From the NCBI GenBank assembly GCA_947165145.1, contig CAMUZG010000001.1:57145-121144 (forward strand): DNA of 64,000 bases, read 5' to 3'. A model generated the notes under the pieces. It searched no databases, was not told the DNA's origin, and saw only the letters and a list, made by a program, of their open reading frames with translations. Of this stretch, positions 54,208-63,920 are shown in pieces. The first letter of the stretch is position 1, and every line of letters starts with the position of its first letter. The DNA is from an uncultured Selenomonadales bacterium. Its GTDB lineage: Bacteria > Bacillota > Negativicutes > Selenomonadales > Selenomonadaceae. The position numbers were made by a program, and so were the translations under genes.

Positions 54208-55635
54208 ATGGAAAAAATTTTTGCCCCAATCGTCGAGGCAATGAAAAAATATTCGGCAGACGCTGTCACACCATTTCACACGCCTGGTCATAAGCACGGA
54301 CGAGGCGCACACGAACTTTTACGCGAACTGCTGACAACTGAAGGTTTTCGGCAGGAAGTATCGTTAATGGACGAACTCGACGACCTGCACGCACCGCACG
54401 CCTGTATTCGCGACGCTCAAAAACTCGCGGCAAAACTCTGGAACGCCGACGAATGTATTTTCATGGTCAACGGCACAACTTCCGCAGTTCAGGCAATGAT
54501 TTTCGGCACGCTCAAGCCTAACGACTTGGTGATGATTCCACGCAACGCTCATCGCTCAGTCATCGCAGGATTAATTTTGTCGGGCGCAATTCCAATTTTT
54601 TTGCCCGTCGAATTCGATAACACGCTGAATTTGCCGCTGAACGTCACTGTCGAGACCGTCGAACGCGCAATTAAAAAATTTCCGTCCGCAAAAGCTTTAT
54701 TGCTCGTTTCGCCAAATTATTACGGTATCGCGGCTGATATAGAAAAAATTTCTCGAATCGTCCACTCAGCCAACATTTTATTGCTTATCGACGAAGCTCA
54801 CGGTCCACATCTGCAATTTTCCGACGAATTACCAATTTCAGCTATGAATTCGGGCGCAGACGTCGCGGCACAGTCGACTCACAAAATTCTCGGCTCATTA
54901 ACCCAATCTTCAATGCTCATGCTCAAAAAAAATTCCGTCGACATTGAACGTGTCAAACGGGCGGCAAGTTTTTTGCAGACAACAAGCCCAAATCAGCTGC
55001 TTTTGGCGTCTTTGGACATCGCACGCTTGCAAATGGAACTTCACGGCACAGAATTAATTCAATCGGCGGTCAATCTGTCGAAAAATCTGCGAGCCTCAAT
55101 AAAAAATCTGCGCGGACTTCAAACTTTCGATTTCGTGGAAAATTTTTCTCTCGACACAACAAAAGTTACTGTCAACGTCAACGGATTGGGTCTAACTGGT
55201 CACGAAGCCGAAAAAATCTTGCGAAACGAACTTAGAATTCAATGCGAACTGTCTGACATGTCAAATTTGCTGTTCTTGATAACATTTGCCGACGACGCGG
55301 GAACAATCGCCGCACTTGTCGACGCTCTGAAGAATTTGCCGCACCGTTCGCCGAAAAAATTCTTGTCGCCGCCTATGTCGCACGAAATTATTCCCGCAAC
55401 GTTAAGCCCACGCGAAACTTTTTACTCATCGGTCGAATCAGTCGATTTGAACTCGGCAATCGGTCGAATCTGCGCGGAAGAAATCACTTTTTATCCGCCG
55501 GGCATACCGCTGTTGATACCTGGTGAAAAAATTTCCGCCGAATCCGTCGAGATTATCCGTCGACAAAAATTTTCGGGCAATCACGTCGTCGGAGCAAGCG
55601 ATTTAACCTTGTCGACAATCAAAGTCACGGCATAA
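54208..55635 (+). CDS. Orn/Lys/Arg decarboxylase family protein (PLP)
   Basis: TPFHTPGHKHGRGAHELLRE; FMVNGTTSAVQAM; DEAHGPHLQFSD; QSTHKILGSLTQSSML. Confidence 0.9.
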   Translation: MEKIFAPIVEAMKKYSADAVTPFHTPGHKHGRGAHELLRELLTTEGFRQEVSLMDELDDLHAPHACIRDAQKLAAKLWNADECIFMVNGTTSAVQAMIFGTLKPNDLVMIPRNAHRSVIAGLILSGAIPIFLPVEFDNTLNLPLNVTVETVERAIKKFPSAKALLLVSPNYYGIAADIEKISRIVHSANILLLIDEAHGPHLQFSDELPISAMNSGADVAAQSTHKILGSLTQSSMLMLKKNSVDIERVKRAASFLQTTSPNQLLLASLDIARLQMELHGTELIQSAVNLSKNLRASIKNLRGLQTFDFVENFSLDTTKVTVNVNGLGLTGHEAEKILRNELRIQCELSDMSNLLFLITFADDAGTIAALVDALKNLPHRSPKKFLSPPMSHEIIPATLSPRETFYSSVESVDLNSAIGRICAEEITFYPPGIPLLIPGEKISAESVEIIRRQKFSGNHVVGASDLTLSTIKVTA

Positions 55636-55683
55636 ATTCTACGTAAAGCCGCCATATCATTCCCAAAAAACGGAGATGATTAA

Positions 55684-56073
55684 ATGACTCTGCAAGACTT
55701 CAGAAGGCAATATTATCTGCATGACAGTAGCATTGAGAAAATCGACTTCGACGCCGAAAATAAAACTCTCACGATGAAAATAGATTTTTGCTTTTGGATG
55801 CAAGAGTGGTACGACAAAACGACGCCTAAGAACGGTTTAATCGCCGTGATTTTTGAGGACGTTTCAATCTTTGAATACGACGATGACGTTGCCGACAAAA
55901 TTTTTGATGAACTTGACAGCGAAATTTGCAATGCCGAACTCGACGCTGACGGCAACTTGGAATTTTTCTCCGTCGAGTATGCTTACAACTCTGATAGCGA
56001 CGATATTTATTGGTTGATCAAGATTAACGCCGCTAACGTCGAAGTCATGGAGATTGAACGGTACAATCTGTAA
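55684..56073 (+). CDS. hypothetical acidic protein, 129 aa
   Basis: ORF following the decarboxylase; LHDSSIEKIDFDAENKTLTMKIDF pattern; no confident family. Confidence 0.55.
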   Translation: MTLQDFRRQYYLHDSSIEKIDFDAENKTLTMKIDFCFWMQEWYDKTTPKNGLIAVIFEDVSIFEYDDDVADKIFDELDSEICNAELDADGNLEFFSVEYAYNSDSDDIYWLIKINAANVEVMEIERYNL

Positions 56074-56182
56074 AAATTCCATGTATGTGGAATTTTCACT
56101 TTGACATTAAAAATCCCCGAAAAAAATCGTGGTATTTTTTTTGTGCCGAAAATCCCCGTCATCACGCCATTTTTACTCAGTT

Positions 56183-56206
56183 AAAATTATGATATATCGT
56201 AATTTT
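56183..56206. promoter_or_regulatory. 24-bp palindrome upstream of methyltransferase gene (candidate operator)
   Basis: aaaattatgatatatcgtaatttt; TATAAT-like box follows at about 56251. Confidence 0.4.
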
Positions 56207-56273
56207 AATTTTGCACGCTCAAAACGCATTTCAAACCGATTTTTTTTGATATAATCGCCTCGGAGGTGCAATC

Positions 56274-58655
56274 ATGAAACATTTATTCCAAATTTTATCC
56301 GAAACCGAGACCGAAGAGGAAGTTAAGCATTCCTTCGCCAAATTTTTCAAGCTCAAACTATCCACGAAAAAATTTATCGACCTTTACACCGAAGAAATAC
56401 TTTTCGAGTTCAAATTCGACGCTCCAATCAAAAATTCTCTGCAATCTCGCGCGAAATGTGTCGCTCAGGCTCTCTACTACATTCACAGATTAAAATTCGG
56501 CAACGATGAACGCGTTCTAAGCCAAAATATCTGCGTCGTTACCAAATTCAACGCCGTTTTCTTCCCGACCGATGTTTTTGCCGATTTTTACGAAAATCAT
56601 AGCTACGATTGGGACAGAAAACCCAGTTCGCCTTGTCCGAAACTCGTTAAAGCTCTCGAAAACTCAAAAATTGTCGCTCAAGCACGCGTTTATGACTTCT
56701 CGCAAATCGAATCCGAAATTGATTTCTCTACGCTCATCAATAACACTCGCAAACGTCAATCGTCGCTCTTCAATCTCAAAAAACAAATCACCGAGCAAAA
56801 TTTCTACCAAATCTTCCTGTATTGGCAAAGTTTTTTCGGTGAAGCTGTCGAAAACGGTCATAAACCGTCCGAATACTTCATAACCGACATTGAGCAGGGA
56901 AAATCTTCGCTCGTCGATGATAACAGCGTTATTTTTCGCATGAACAGCGGCGAAATCAAAGAAAAACTTATCAATCCCGACGATTACAAGTATTTTTGGA
57001 GCCGTTACGAGAAAATCACGTCCGCACGCGAAATTATTGCCATTCGTCAGAAAATGGACCGCTTAACCGAAACTCCGTTGCGCCGTCGAACAGGTGAATT
57101 CTACACTCCGCTCAATTTTGCCGACAAAGCTATCGATTATCTGCGCCGAACCGTCGGTGATTGGTGGCTTGACGGAAATTTTCGGCTTTGGGACATGGCT
57201 GCTGGTACCGGCAATCTCGAATACGATTTGCCTGCCGACGCGCTCAAATTTTGCTACATTTCGACGCTGTTGCCCGACGACGCCGACTATTGCAAGCACG
57301 CTTTCAGCGACGCAACGGTTTTTCAATACGATTATCTCAACGACAATGCCGATAAATTGCCAAAAAATCTGCGCGGCGACCTCGCGAACCCGAAAATCAA
57401 ATGGATTATCTTCATAAATCCGCCATACGCAACCGCAAATGACTTTCAAAAGAAAAATTTCAGAGGCGGCATTTCAGATACGGCAATTAAAATGCAAATG
57501 ATTGATGAAAATTTTAGAGAATCAACTCGTGAATTGTATATTCAATTTTTATATCGAATAAGCCGTGAATTTTCTGGTCGAACAGCTTGGCTCGGAATGT
57601 TTTCGTCTCTAAGATACATAAGAACAAGACATGATAAAAATTTTCGCGATAAAATTTTCAAGTACAAGTTTGAACGCGGCTTTGTATTCAATTCACAGAA
57701 CTTTGACGGTTGCAATGGCAAATTTCCAGTCGGATTTTTAATTTGGAACCTCGGCGAACAAATTCCGATTGAAACTCAAGAAATTTTGCTTGATGTTTAT
57801 GATTCGTCTGTTGAAAAGGTTGCCAAAAAAATTTTACGTCCTTCTTGTGGCGATGAAGTTTTAAATAAGTGGATTGAACGCCCTGATAGAGTAAAAAAAT
57901 TCCCTCCAATGTCTAGCGCATTGAATATTTCTACAGAAAATAAAATTATTCGTGCTGATACAGTCGCAGAAAATTTTTTGGCGTCATTTATGTGTGTTGC
58001 AAGTGATTTTTCACATCAAAACTTCACAACGTTATTGTCTGCACCGTATATAAATCCAGGAGCATTTTCAATAACGCCAGAGAACTTTGAACAAGCAATG
58101 ATAGTTCACATGGTTCGCCGATTGCCGAAAGCAACGTGGTTGAACGACCGAGATCAATTTATGCAGCCGACTTGTGAACTTTCGCGAGAATTTATCTGCG
58201 ATGCGGTGATATGGAGCCTGTTCGCGCCGTCAAATCAGACAGTTTCGTTGCGAAATGTCGAGTACGAAGGAGAAATTTATCAAATACCGAACAATTTCTA
58301 TCCGTTCGAGTTATCGGAGCTGGAAAATTGGGAATGTTCGTCTCCCGAAATGAGAATGCGAATTGCAATGGCACACGAAGACAGATTTGCGGCAATGTGG
58401 ATAAAAAAACACCGCGACGAGTTGTCTACGGCGGCAAATTCGATATTGAACGCTGGACGAGCGATTTACAAGCGATTTTACGCTGAATTGAACAGATTGG
58501 ACGTTCGGCGTTGGAAAATTTCAGATTGGGACGCGGGCTGGTATCAAATCCGTATGTCATTAGGCGCGACGATTGATTTATCGGAGTTGTCGACGAAACT
58601 TTTGCCGCAAATCTACGAACTGGGCTTTTTGCGCGACGAAGTACGATATTTTTAG
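56274..58655 (+). CDS. N-6 DNA methyltransferase (Eco57I/type IIG-like), apparently solitary
   Basis: Motif I-like LWDMAAGTGNLEYDLP and catalytic motif FINPPYA; 793 aa; no adjacent nuclease gene. Confidence 0.8.
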   Translation: MKHLFQILSETETEEEVKHSFAKFFKLKLSTKKFIDLYTEEILFEFKFDAPIKNSLQSRAKCVAQALYYIHRLKFGNDERVLSQNICVVTKFNAVFFPTDVFADFYENHSYDWDRKPSSPCPKLVKALENSKIVAQARVYDFSQIESEIDFSTLINNTRKRQSSLFNLKKQITEQNFYQIFLYWQSFFGEAVENGHKPSEYFITDIEQGKSSLVDDNSVIFRMNSGEIKEKLINPDDYKYFWSRYEKITSAREIIAIRQKMDRLTETPLRRRTGEFYTPLNFADKAIDYLRRTVGDWWLDGNFRLWDMAAGTGNLEYDLPADALKFCYISTLLPDDADYCKHAFSDATVFQYDYLNDNADKLPKNLRGDLANPKIKWIIFINPPYATANDFQKKNFRGGISDTAIKMQMIDENFRESTRELYIQFLYRISREFSGRTAWLGMFSSLRYIRTRHDKNFRDKIFKYKFERGFVFNSQNFDGCNGKFPVGFLIWNLGEQIPIETQEILLDVYDSSVEKVAKKILRPSCGDEVLNKWIERPDRVKKFPPMSSALNISTENKIIRADTVAENFLASFMCVASDFSHQNFTTLLSAPYINPGAFSITPENFEQAMIVHMVRRLPKATWLNDRDQFMQPTCELSREFICDAVIWSLFAPSNQTVSLRNVEYEGEIYQIPNNFYPFELSELENWECSSPEMRMRIAMAHEDRFAAMWIKKHRDELSTAANSILNAGRAIYKRFYAELNRLDVRRWKISDWDAGWYQIRMSLGATIDLSELSTKLLPQIYELGFLRDEVRYF

Positions 58656-58736
58656 CTTGCAAAAGTATTCGGCGTGATTTATAACGTGCATGCAAACCAA
58701 GTGAAAATCATGTAGTTCCACAGAAGCTCACGGCGC

Positions 58737-58778
58737 AAAAAAAAACCCCCATTAGGTTCCGGAAAAACCTTTTGGGGG
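58737..58778 (-). terminator. strong Rho-independent terminator
   Basis: - strand CCCCCAAAAGGTTTTTCCGGAACCTAATGGGGG followed by T9. Confidence 0.75.
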
Positions 58779-58912
58779 ATGCGCCTGTTCAGACGCGATT
58801 TGGCATTTCGATCACCGACGCTTGTTACGTAACCAGTCGAGCACTTCGCTTACACCGTAGCGGATTACGGCTTCAGTTACTGTCTTTAAGAACCATATCA
58901 AAGTTTTCGTTG

Positions 58913-58948
58913 AAAAAACCCGCCGAGCTGTTCGACGGGATTTTTTTC
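58913..58948. terminator. bidirectional terminator after YoeB-like toxin gene
   Basis: aaaaaacccgccgagctgttcgacgggattttttt. Confidence 0.75.
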
Positions 58949-58967
58949 GCTATGAAATGCGATATTT

Positions 58968-59222
58968 TTAGTCGTAATGACCTTTGCAAGCGATTATAAC
59001 TAATGTTTCGTCTTCAATGTCGTAAATTAAGAGATTTTTATCATCGATTCTGCGGCTGTAACCTTTTCTGTTGATAAGTTTTTCAGGTTTGCCAATGCCG
59101 TTCATTACTCCGTCGCGTTCAATGCTCTGCAAAAGACGATTGATTCGATTAAATGTTTTACGGTCTTGATTCGCCCAATAAACGTAATCGGAAAATCCGC
59201 GATCATGAAATGTTTTGTTCAT
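58968..59222 (-). CDS. Txe/YoeB family toxin
   Basis: YVYWANQDRKTFNRINRLLQSIERDGVMNGIGKPEKL...YSRRIDDKNLLIYDIEDETLVIIACKGHYD. Confidence 0.87.
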   Translation of the reverse strand: MNKTFHDRGFSDYVYWANQDRKTFNRINRLLQSIERDGVMNGIGKPEKLINRKGYSRRIDDKNLLIYDIEDETLVIIACKGHYD

Positions 59223-59478
59223 TTACAAATTTCTCCCATTCTTCTGCAGTGAACGTGACAATATTTCTTCCTGCATTGACGTCTTCGATTCGGCGGTCGA
59301 TTTCAGCCCAATAGCGAGCGTTGCGAATTGCCTTAAGAATGTCGATACCGTTGCCTTCTTCGAGCTGTTTATCGAGTTCGTCCTTAAAAAGTTTCAGTTC
59401 GGCGGGCGCGAAGTTTATCAATTTGTTCGCGTCAATGTTTTCTTGGTTCAAAGTTTGCATTTCAATCATTTTAATCAA
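59203..59478 (-). CDS. putative cognate type II antitoxin
   Basis: Upstream overlapping ORF; C-terminal ARYWAEIDRRIEDVNAGRNIVTFTAEEWEKFV typical of antitoxin tails. Confidence 0.7.
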   Translation of the reverse strand: MIKMIEMQTLNQENIDANKLINFAPAELKLFKDELDKQLEEGNGIDILKAIRNARYWAEIDRRIEDVNAGRNIVTFTAEEWEKFVNEQNIS

Positions 59479-59536
59479 CTCCTTGCGAAAATTTTACAAC
59501 ACAACGGCGAATTTTTCAAACGAAAAGGATTGCAAT

Positions 59537-59575
59537 AAAAAAAATCCCTCTGCAAAGCGCAGGGGACTTTTTTTT
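59537..59575. terminator. Rho-independent terminator, downstream of AAA+ gene
   Basis: aaaaaaaatccctctgcaaagcgcaggggactttttttt. Confidence 0.7.
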
Positions 59576-59592
59576 GGTTTTGATGAAAAAAT

Positions 59593-61647
59593 TTATCTGG
59601 TGAAACCGAGTTGACGCTCATCAACGCAAGTTTTTTCAACATTAACGTCAAAATCTTCGACAGTGAAACGAGTTAGTTCATTTTTGGTGACTGAGCCGTC
59701 AGAATGTTCGTTGACAATGCGTTGAGATTGACGGAGCCACGCTTGTTCAAGAAGATTGCGGACAAAACGACCGTTGCCGAAATTTTTACGTTTGGCGACA
59801 CGAGCGAAGATTTTTCTGCAATGTTTGGCGACTTCGGGGGAAATTTCGTAACCGCGTCTTTTTGCCATGAGTTTGAAGATTTCAGTGAGTTCGTCGGGCG
59901 TATAATCGGGAAAATCGACGTGAAAAGCAATTCTACTGCGCAAACCTTCGTTTCGGTCGAGAAAATCCTTCATTTTGTCCGGATAGCCCGCAAAAATGAC
60001 GATAACGTCGTCGCGATTGTTTTCCATCTCCTGAACGATAGTATTGATCGCTTCGTCGCCGAAAGTTGCATGAGAACCGTCGGATAAACTGTAAGCTTCG
60101 TCAATAAAGAGCACACCACCGCGAGCTTCGCGAAATTTCGTGCGAACAGCCTTTGCAGTCCAACCAACGAACCTTGCAACAAGGTCTGCACGACCACATT
60201 CGACGAAACGACCGCTTTTTAGTACTCCGTCACGTGCGAGAATTTGCGCGAAGAGTCTGGCGACGGTTGTTTTGGCAGAACCTGGATTTCCCGTGAAACA
60301 CATATGCAAAGCAGCCTTTTGACGGTCAAGATTCATGTCTAAACGCATTTTTTGAACGCGATGAGCGGCAATAATCTGTTCAATCAAAGCTTTTTGTTCG
60401 ATTAAACCAATCATTTCTTGAAAATTGGTGTAAGCGTCGTTTTCTTCGGCTGAATTTTCGATTGTAAGGCGATCAACTTCGCGATAAGCGGGATAAGTTT
60501 TATTTTTTAGTGCGCTGCTGAAGAGTTTTTCGCGAACGGTTAAGATTTCTGACGCGCTGAAGGTGAGTTTATCGCCCATAGCCTCCAAAAGTTCGTCTTC
60601 GGTATAAATTGCGGTCTTATCTTCCTCCATCAAGTCTTTAAGGTAAGCCAAAGCCGCATCGCGATTGCCTGAGCCTTCTTGAAGTTCGATTATATGCAGA
60701 TCATCTTGCAGTTGGGAGATTAATTGCGGTGCAAAACCGGGCTTATCGATAGTTTCGACGAAAATGCAGAGTGTATTGCGACTGTAACGCCGAATAACCG
60801 TCGCGATGAACTCAATAACCTCTTCGTAAGCGTGAGCGAAGGGTCCGCTTTTGACACGTTCGCCGCTCAAGTCGATAATTACGGTTCCGCCCGCCGCGTT
60901 ATCCAAAATTTTCTCGAAATCGATTTCATCGTAGCAATTTTCGGTGATATTGGTGATTATGTTGATTCTGCGGCTGATAAGGCGTTTATTTGTGTAAAGT
61001 GTGGCGACAAGCAGATTTGACAGCATAATTGCGGCATTTGTGTTGCCTGCGACGATTTTGTAATGAACAGGTTGACCGTAGAAGTGACGAGCGTTTTCTT
61101 TTGCGTAAATTCGTTTAAATTCTTCGCTGAAAGTTTGGTCGGCAAGCAAACCTTTGGCTTCGTTCATTGCTGTTGCGAAAGACAAGCGTTTTGCAGGACA
61201 AATTATCTCGTGAAGCTTAAAAGTTCGATTATCCAAGCAGTCGAGACCGAGATCTTGATTTATTTGGTAGTAGTCGAAGTTGAAATTATCGGAGCTGTTT
61301 GCCTTGTCGAAGATTTTGCTGAACTTTGTGGCGGTGATTTCGACCAAATCTTTGACGTGAATGTCGTTGATACCGAATTCGTCATGCTCTGAGAAAAATT
61401 TTCGCAAAAGAACGGTCAGTTTTGTTGTTGTAAGTTCTCCGAAGCCGTCAACGGCAACGAGCATTTGAAGTATTTTATTTTTGGCGTGATGAATCAGGAC
61501 TTTGACGCGTTCGCCGTCGATTCCTTCGCTCAATGCCGCGCTCAAGTCGTTCAGTTGCATACGGAAGTTTCGCCGCGTCTCGTTTAAATTTAAACAAGAA
61601 TTTTCGTCTTTCAAGTCGCATGTTATCTGAAATTTGTAGAAAAGCAT
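59593..61647 (-). CDS. CbbX/SpoVK-like AAA+ ATPase with N-terminal degenerate AAA-like module
   Basis: Walker A GNPGSAKTTVARLFAQIL; Walker B GGVLFIDEAYSL; sensor-type IVIFAGYPDKM; N-terminal ~430 aa extension. Confidence 0.82.
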   Translation of the reverse strand: MLFYKFQITCDLKDENSCLNLNETRRNFRMQLNDLSAALSEGIDGERVKVLIHHAKNKILQMLVAVDGFGELTTTKLTVLLRKFFSEHDEFGINDIHVKDLVEITATKFSKIFDKANSSDNFNFDYYQINQDLGLDCLDNRTFKLHEIICPAKRLSFATAMNEAKGLLADQTFSEEFKRIYAKENARHFYGQPVHYKIVAGNTNAAIMLSNLLVATLYTNKRLISRRINIITNITENCYDEIDFEKILDNAAGGTVIIDLSGERVKSGPFAHAYEEVIEFIATVIRRYSRNTLCIFVETIDKPGFAPQLISQLQDDLHIIELQEGSGNRDAALAYLKDLMEEDKTAIYTEDELLEAMGDKLTFSASEILTVREKLFSSALKNKTYPAYREVDRLTIENSAEENDAYTNFQEMIGLIEQKALIEQIIAAHRVQKMRLDMNLDRQKAALHMCFTGNPGSAKTTVARLFAQILARDGVLKSGRFVECGRADLVARFVGWTAKAVRTKFREARGGVLFIDEAYSLSDGSHATFGDEAINTIVQEMENNRDDVIVIFAGYPDKMKDFLDRNEGLRSRIAFHVDFPDYTPDELTEIFKLMAKRRGYEISPEVAKHCRKIFARVAKRKNFGNGRFVRNLLEQAWLRQSQRIVNEHSDGSVTKNELTRFTVEDFDVNVEKTCVDERQLGFTR

Positions 61648-61800
61648 GTTATATCCTCCGTGTCAGCGATATTAACTTTTCAAAGATAACGGTGACGGAA
61701 TTGTCACGCCGTGCTCGACCAAAAATATCCTCCTTCCCGTTTTTCAGTCGGTAAAGAATTTATCGGCGGAAATTCCCCGCGACTTAAGCTTAATTTGGAA

Positions 61801-61842
61801 TCAAAATCCTAAAACCTAAAAGCTGACAGCTGAAAGCTAAAA
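61801..61842. repeat. heptanucleotide repeat variant (CCTAAAA / GCTGACA / GCTGAAA units)
   Basis: tcaaaatcctaaaacctaaaagctgacagctgaaagctaaaa. Confidence 0.65.
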
Positions 61843-61911
61843 AAATAACGCGTGACAATGTCGCCGCAAAAAGTTAAAATTCTCTTCAAAACTTATCGAG
61901 GAGGTTTTTTT

Positions 61912-62799
61912 ATGGATTTTGTTCATCAACTCGTTCAGCAGTTGATAAACGGCGTGAGTCTCGGCAGCATATACGCGTTGATTGCTCTCGGCTACACAAT
62001 GATTTACGGCATCATAAAATTGATAAACTTCGCACACGGCGACGTTTACATGGTCGGCGCGTATATCGGCTTCGCGGCGGTGACGATAGGTCACATGTCG
62101 ATTTTACCCGCACTGTTGATTTCAATGGCGTTGACTGCTGTTTTGGGAATGTTGGTCGAGAGAATCGCTTACAAACCGCTGAGACATGCGCCGAGAATTT
62201 CTCTGCTGATAACGGCAATCGGTGTATCGTTCTTTTTGGAGTATGCGAGCATGTATTTCGTGACGCCGACACCGCGAACTTTTCCCGAAACGTCGCTGAA
62301 CTTCGCTTTTAACGTCGGCGGCTTCATCATCAACGGTCAACAGCTACTTATCTTCACCATAACGATTATTTTAATGGCTCTGCTGACTTACATCGTGCAG
62401 AAAACGAAACTCGGCAAGGCAATGCGTGCGGCGAGCTTTGACACGGAAACTGCGCAACTCATGGGCATTGACTCCGATAAAGTTATTTCAATGACGTTTT
62501 GCATTGGTTCAGCGTTGGCGGCAGCGGCAGGCGTTCTCGTCGGCATTTATTACAACACAATTGATCCGCTTATGGGAATCATGCCTGGCTTGAAAGCGTT
62601 CGTTGCGGCAGTTCTCGGCGGTATCGGCATTTTACCCGGCGCAGTTGTCGGCGGAATAGTTTTGGGCGTCGTTGAAGCTCTCGTTGCGGGATTTTTATCG
62701 TCAACATTCCGTGACGCGGCTGCTTTCGCAATTTTGATTTTGGTGCTGTTGATTAAACCGGGCGGTCTCTTCGGCAAGAACACGAACGAAAAGGTGTGA
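61912..62799 (+). CDS. livH: branched-chain amino acid ABC transporter permease LivH
   Basis: QLINGVSLGSIYALIALGYTMIYGIIKLINFAHGDVYMVGAY. Confidence 0.93.
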   Translation: MDFVHQLVQQLINGVSLGSIYALIALGYTMIYGIIKLINFAHGDVYMVGAYIGFAAVTIGHMSILPALLISMALTAVLGMLVERIAYKPLRHAPRISLLITAIGVSFFLEYASMYFVTPTPRTFPETSLNFAFNVGGFIINGQQLLIFTITIILMALLTYIVQKTKLGKAMRAASFDTETAQLMGIDSDKVISMTFCIGSALAAAAGVLVGIYYNTIDPLMGIMPGLKAFVAAVLGGIGILPGAVVGGIVLGVVEALVAGFLSSTFRDAAAFAILILVLLIKPGGLFGKNTNEKV

Positions 62800-62803
62800 C
62801 GAT

Positions 62804-63769
62804 ATGAACTCGGCAAGGAAAAGAGATTTGGTAATGCTGGTCTTCGGGCTCGTGCTTTACGGCGTGTTGCAGTTGATGATCAGCACGAAAATCATCGGCT
62901 CGTTCTGGGAGCTGAACATAATTTTAATTTGCGTCAACATAATCCTGTCGGCAAGCCTCAATCTGATTAACGGCTACACGGGACAATTTTCGCTGGGACA
63001 CGCGGGCTTTATGGCGGTCGGTGCTTACGTCGGCGTTGTTGCCACGGTTAAATTCGGTTTGCCGCTGATTGTCGCTTTGATTCTCGGTGCGATTGCCGCA
63101 GGATTTTTAGGCTTTTTAATCGGTTTGCCGACATTGCGACTGCGCGGCGACTATCTGGCGATTGCAACGCTCGGTCTCGGCGAAATAATCCGAATTGTTA
63201 TCATGAACATTGATTACGTCGGCGGTGCGGCTGGCTTCAAAGGTATTCCGCATTTGACGAACTTCACTTGGGTTTTCCTGACAATGCTCGTGACGCTGTT
63301 CTTCATAAAAAATTTCGTGAACTCGTCGCACGGACGCGCTTGCATTGCCATTCGCGAAAACGAAATTGCGGCGGAAGCAATGGGCGTCAACACAACGAAA
63401 TACAAAGTCATGGCGTTCACGTTGGGAGCAGCGTTGGCGGGCGTTGCGGGCGGTCTGTTCGCGCACCAATTCTATTTGATAAGCCCGATGTCGTTCACGT
63501 TCATGGCGTCGTTCAATTATCTGATAATGGTCGTTATGGGCGGACTCGGCTCAATCACCGGCTCAATCGCGGGCGCGTTCGTCGTGACGTTCATTTCGGC
63601 GGCGTTGGCGTCATTCCCCGAAGTTCGCATGATAATCTACGCGTTGGCACTGATTTTGATGATGTTCTATCGCCCGCAAGGTTTGTTCGGTTACATGGAG
63701 CTGACGAACATTGCGCCGATAAAAAAATTTCTCGACAAGATTTCTGGCACAAAGTCGCCAGCAACGTGA
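62804..63769 (+). CDS. livM: branched-chain amino acid ABC transporter permease LivM
   Basis: SASLNLINGYTGQFSLGHAGFMAVGAYVG; LRGDYLAIATLGLGEIIRIV. Confidence 0.93.
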   Translation: MNSARKRDLVMLVFGLVLYGVLQLMISTKIIGSFWELNIILICVNIILSASLNLINGYTGQFSLGHAGFMAVGAYVGVVATVKFGLPLIVALILGAIAAGFLGFLIGLPTLRLRGDYLAIATLGLGEIIRIVIMNIDYVGGAAGFKGIPHLTNFTWVFLTMLVTLFFIKNFVNSSHGRACIAIRENEIAAEAMGVNTTKYKVMAFTLGAALAGVAGGLFAHQFYLISPMSFTFMASFNYLIMVVMGGLGSITGSIAGAFVVTFISAALASFPEVRMIIYALALILMMFYRPQGLFGYMELTNIAPIKKFLDKISGTKSPAT

Positions 63770-63796
63770 CGGCACTCATTACGACAAACAAAAAGA

Positions 63797-63829
63797 CTCC
63801 CGCGCAGTTGTCACGGGAGATTTTTTTTC
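63797..63829 (+). terminator. Rho-independent terminator after livM
   Basis: ctcccgcgcagttgtcacgggagattttttttc. Confidence 0.75.
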
Positions 63830-63920
63830 GGACAAAATTTTTAACCTAAAAGTGCGAGAATTCCCCCGCCGAGCGGCGGGATGAATCGCGCTTTTTGCTG
63901 ACATTGTTCTTGTAAAGTAG

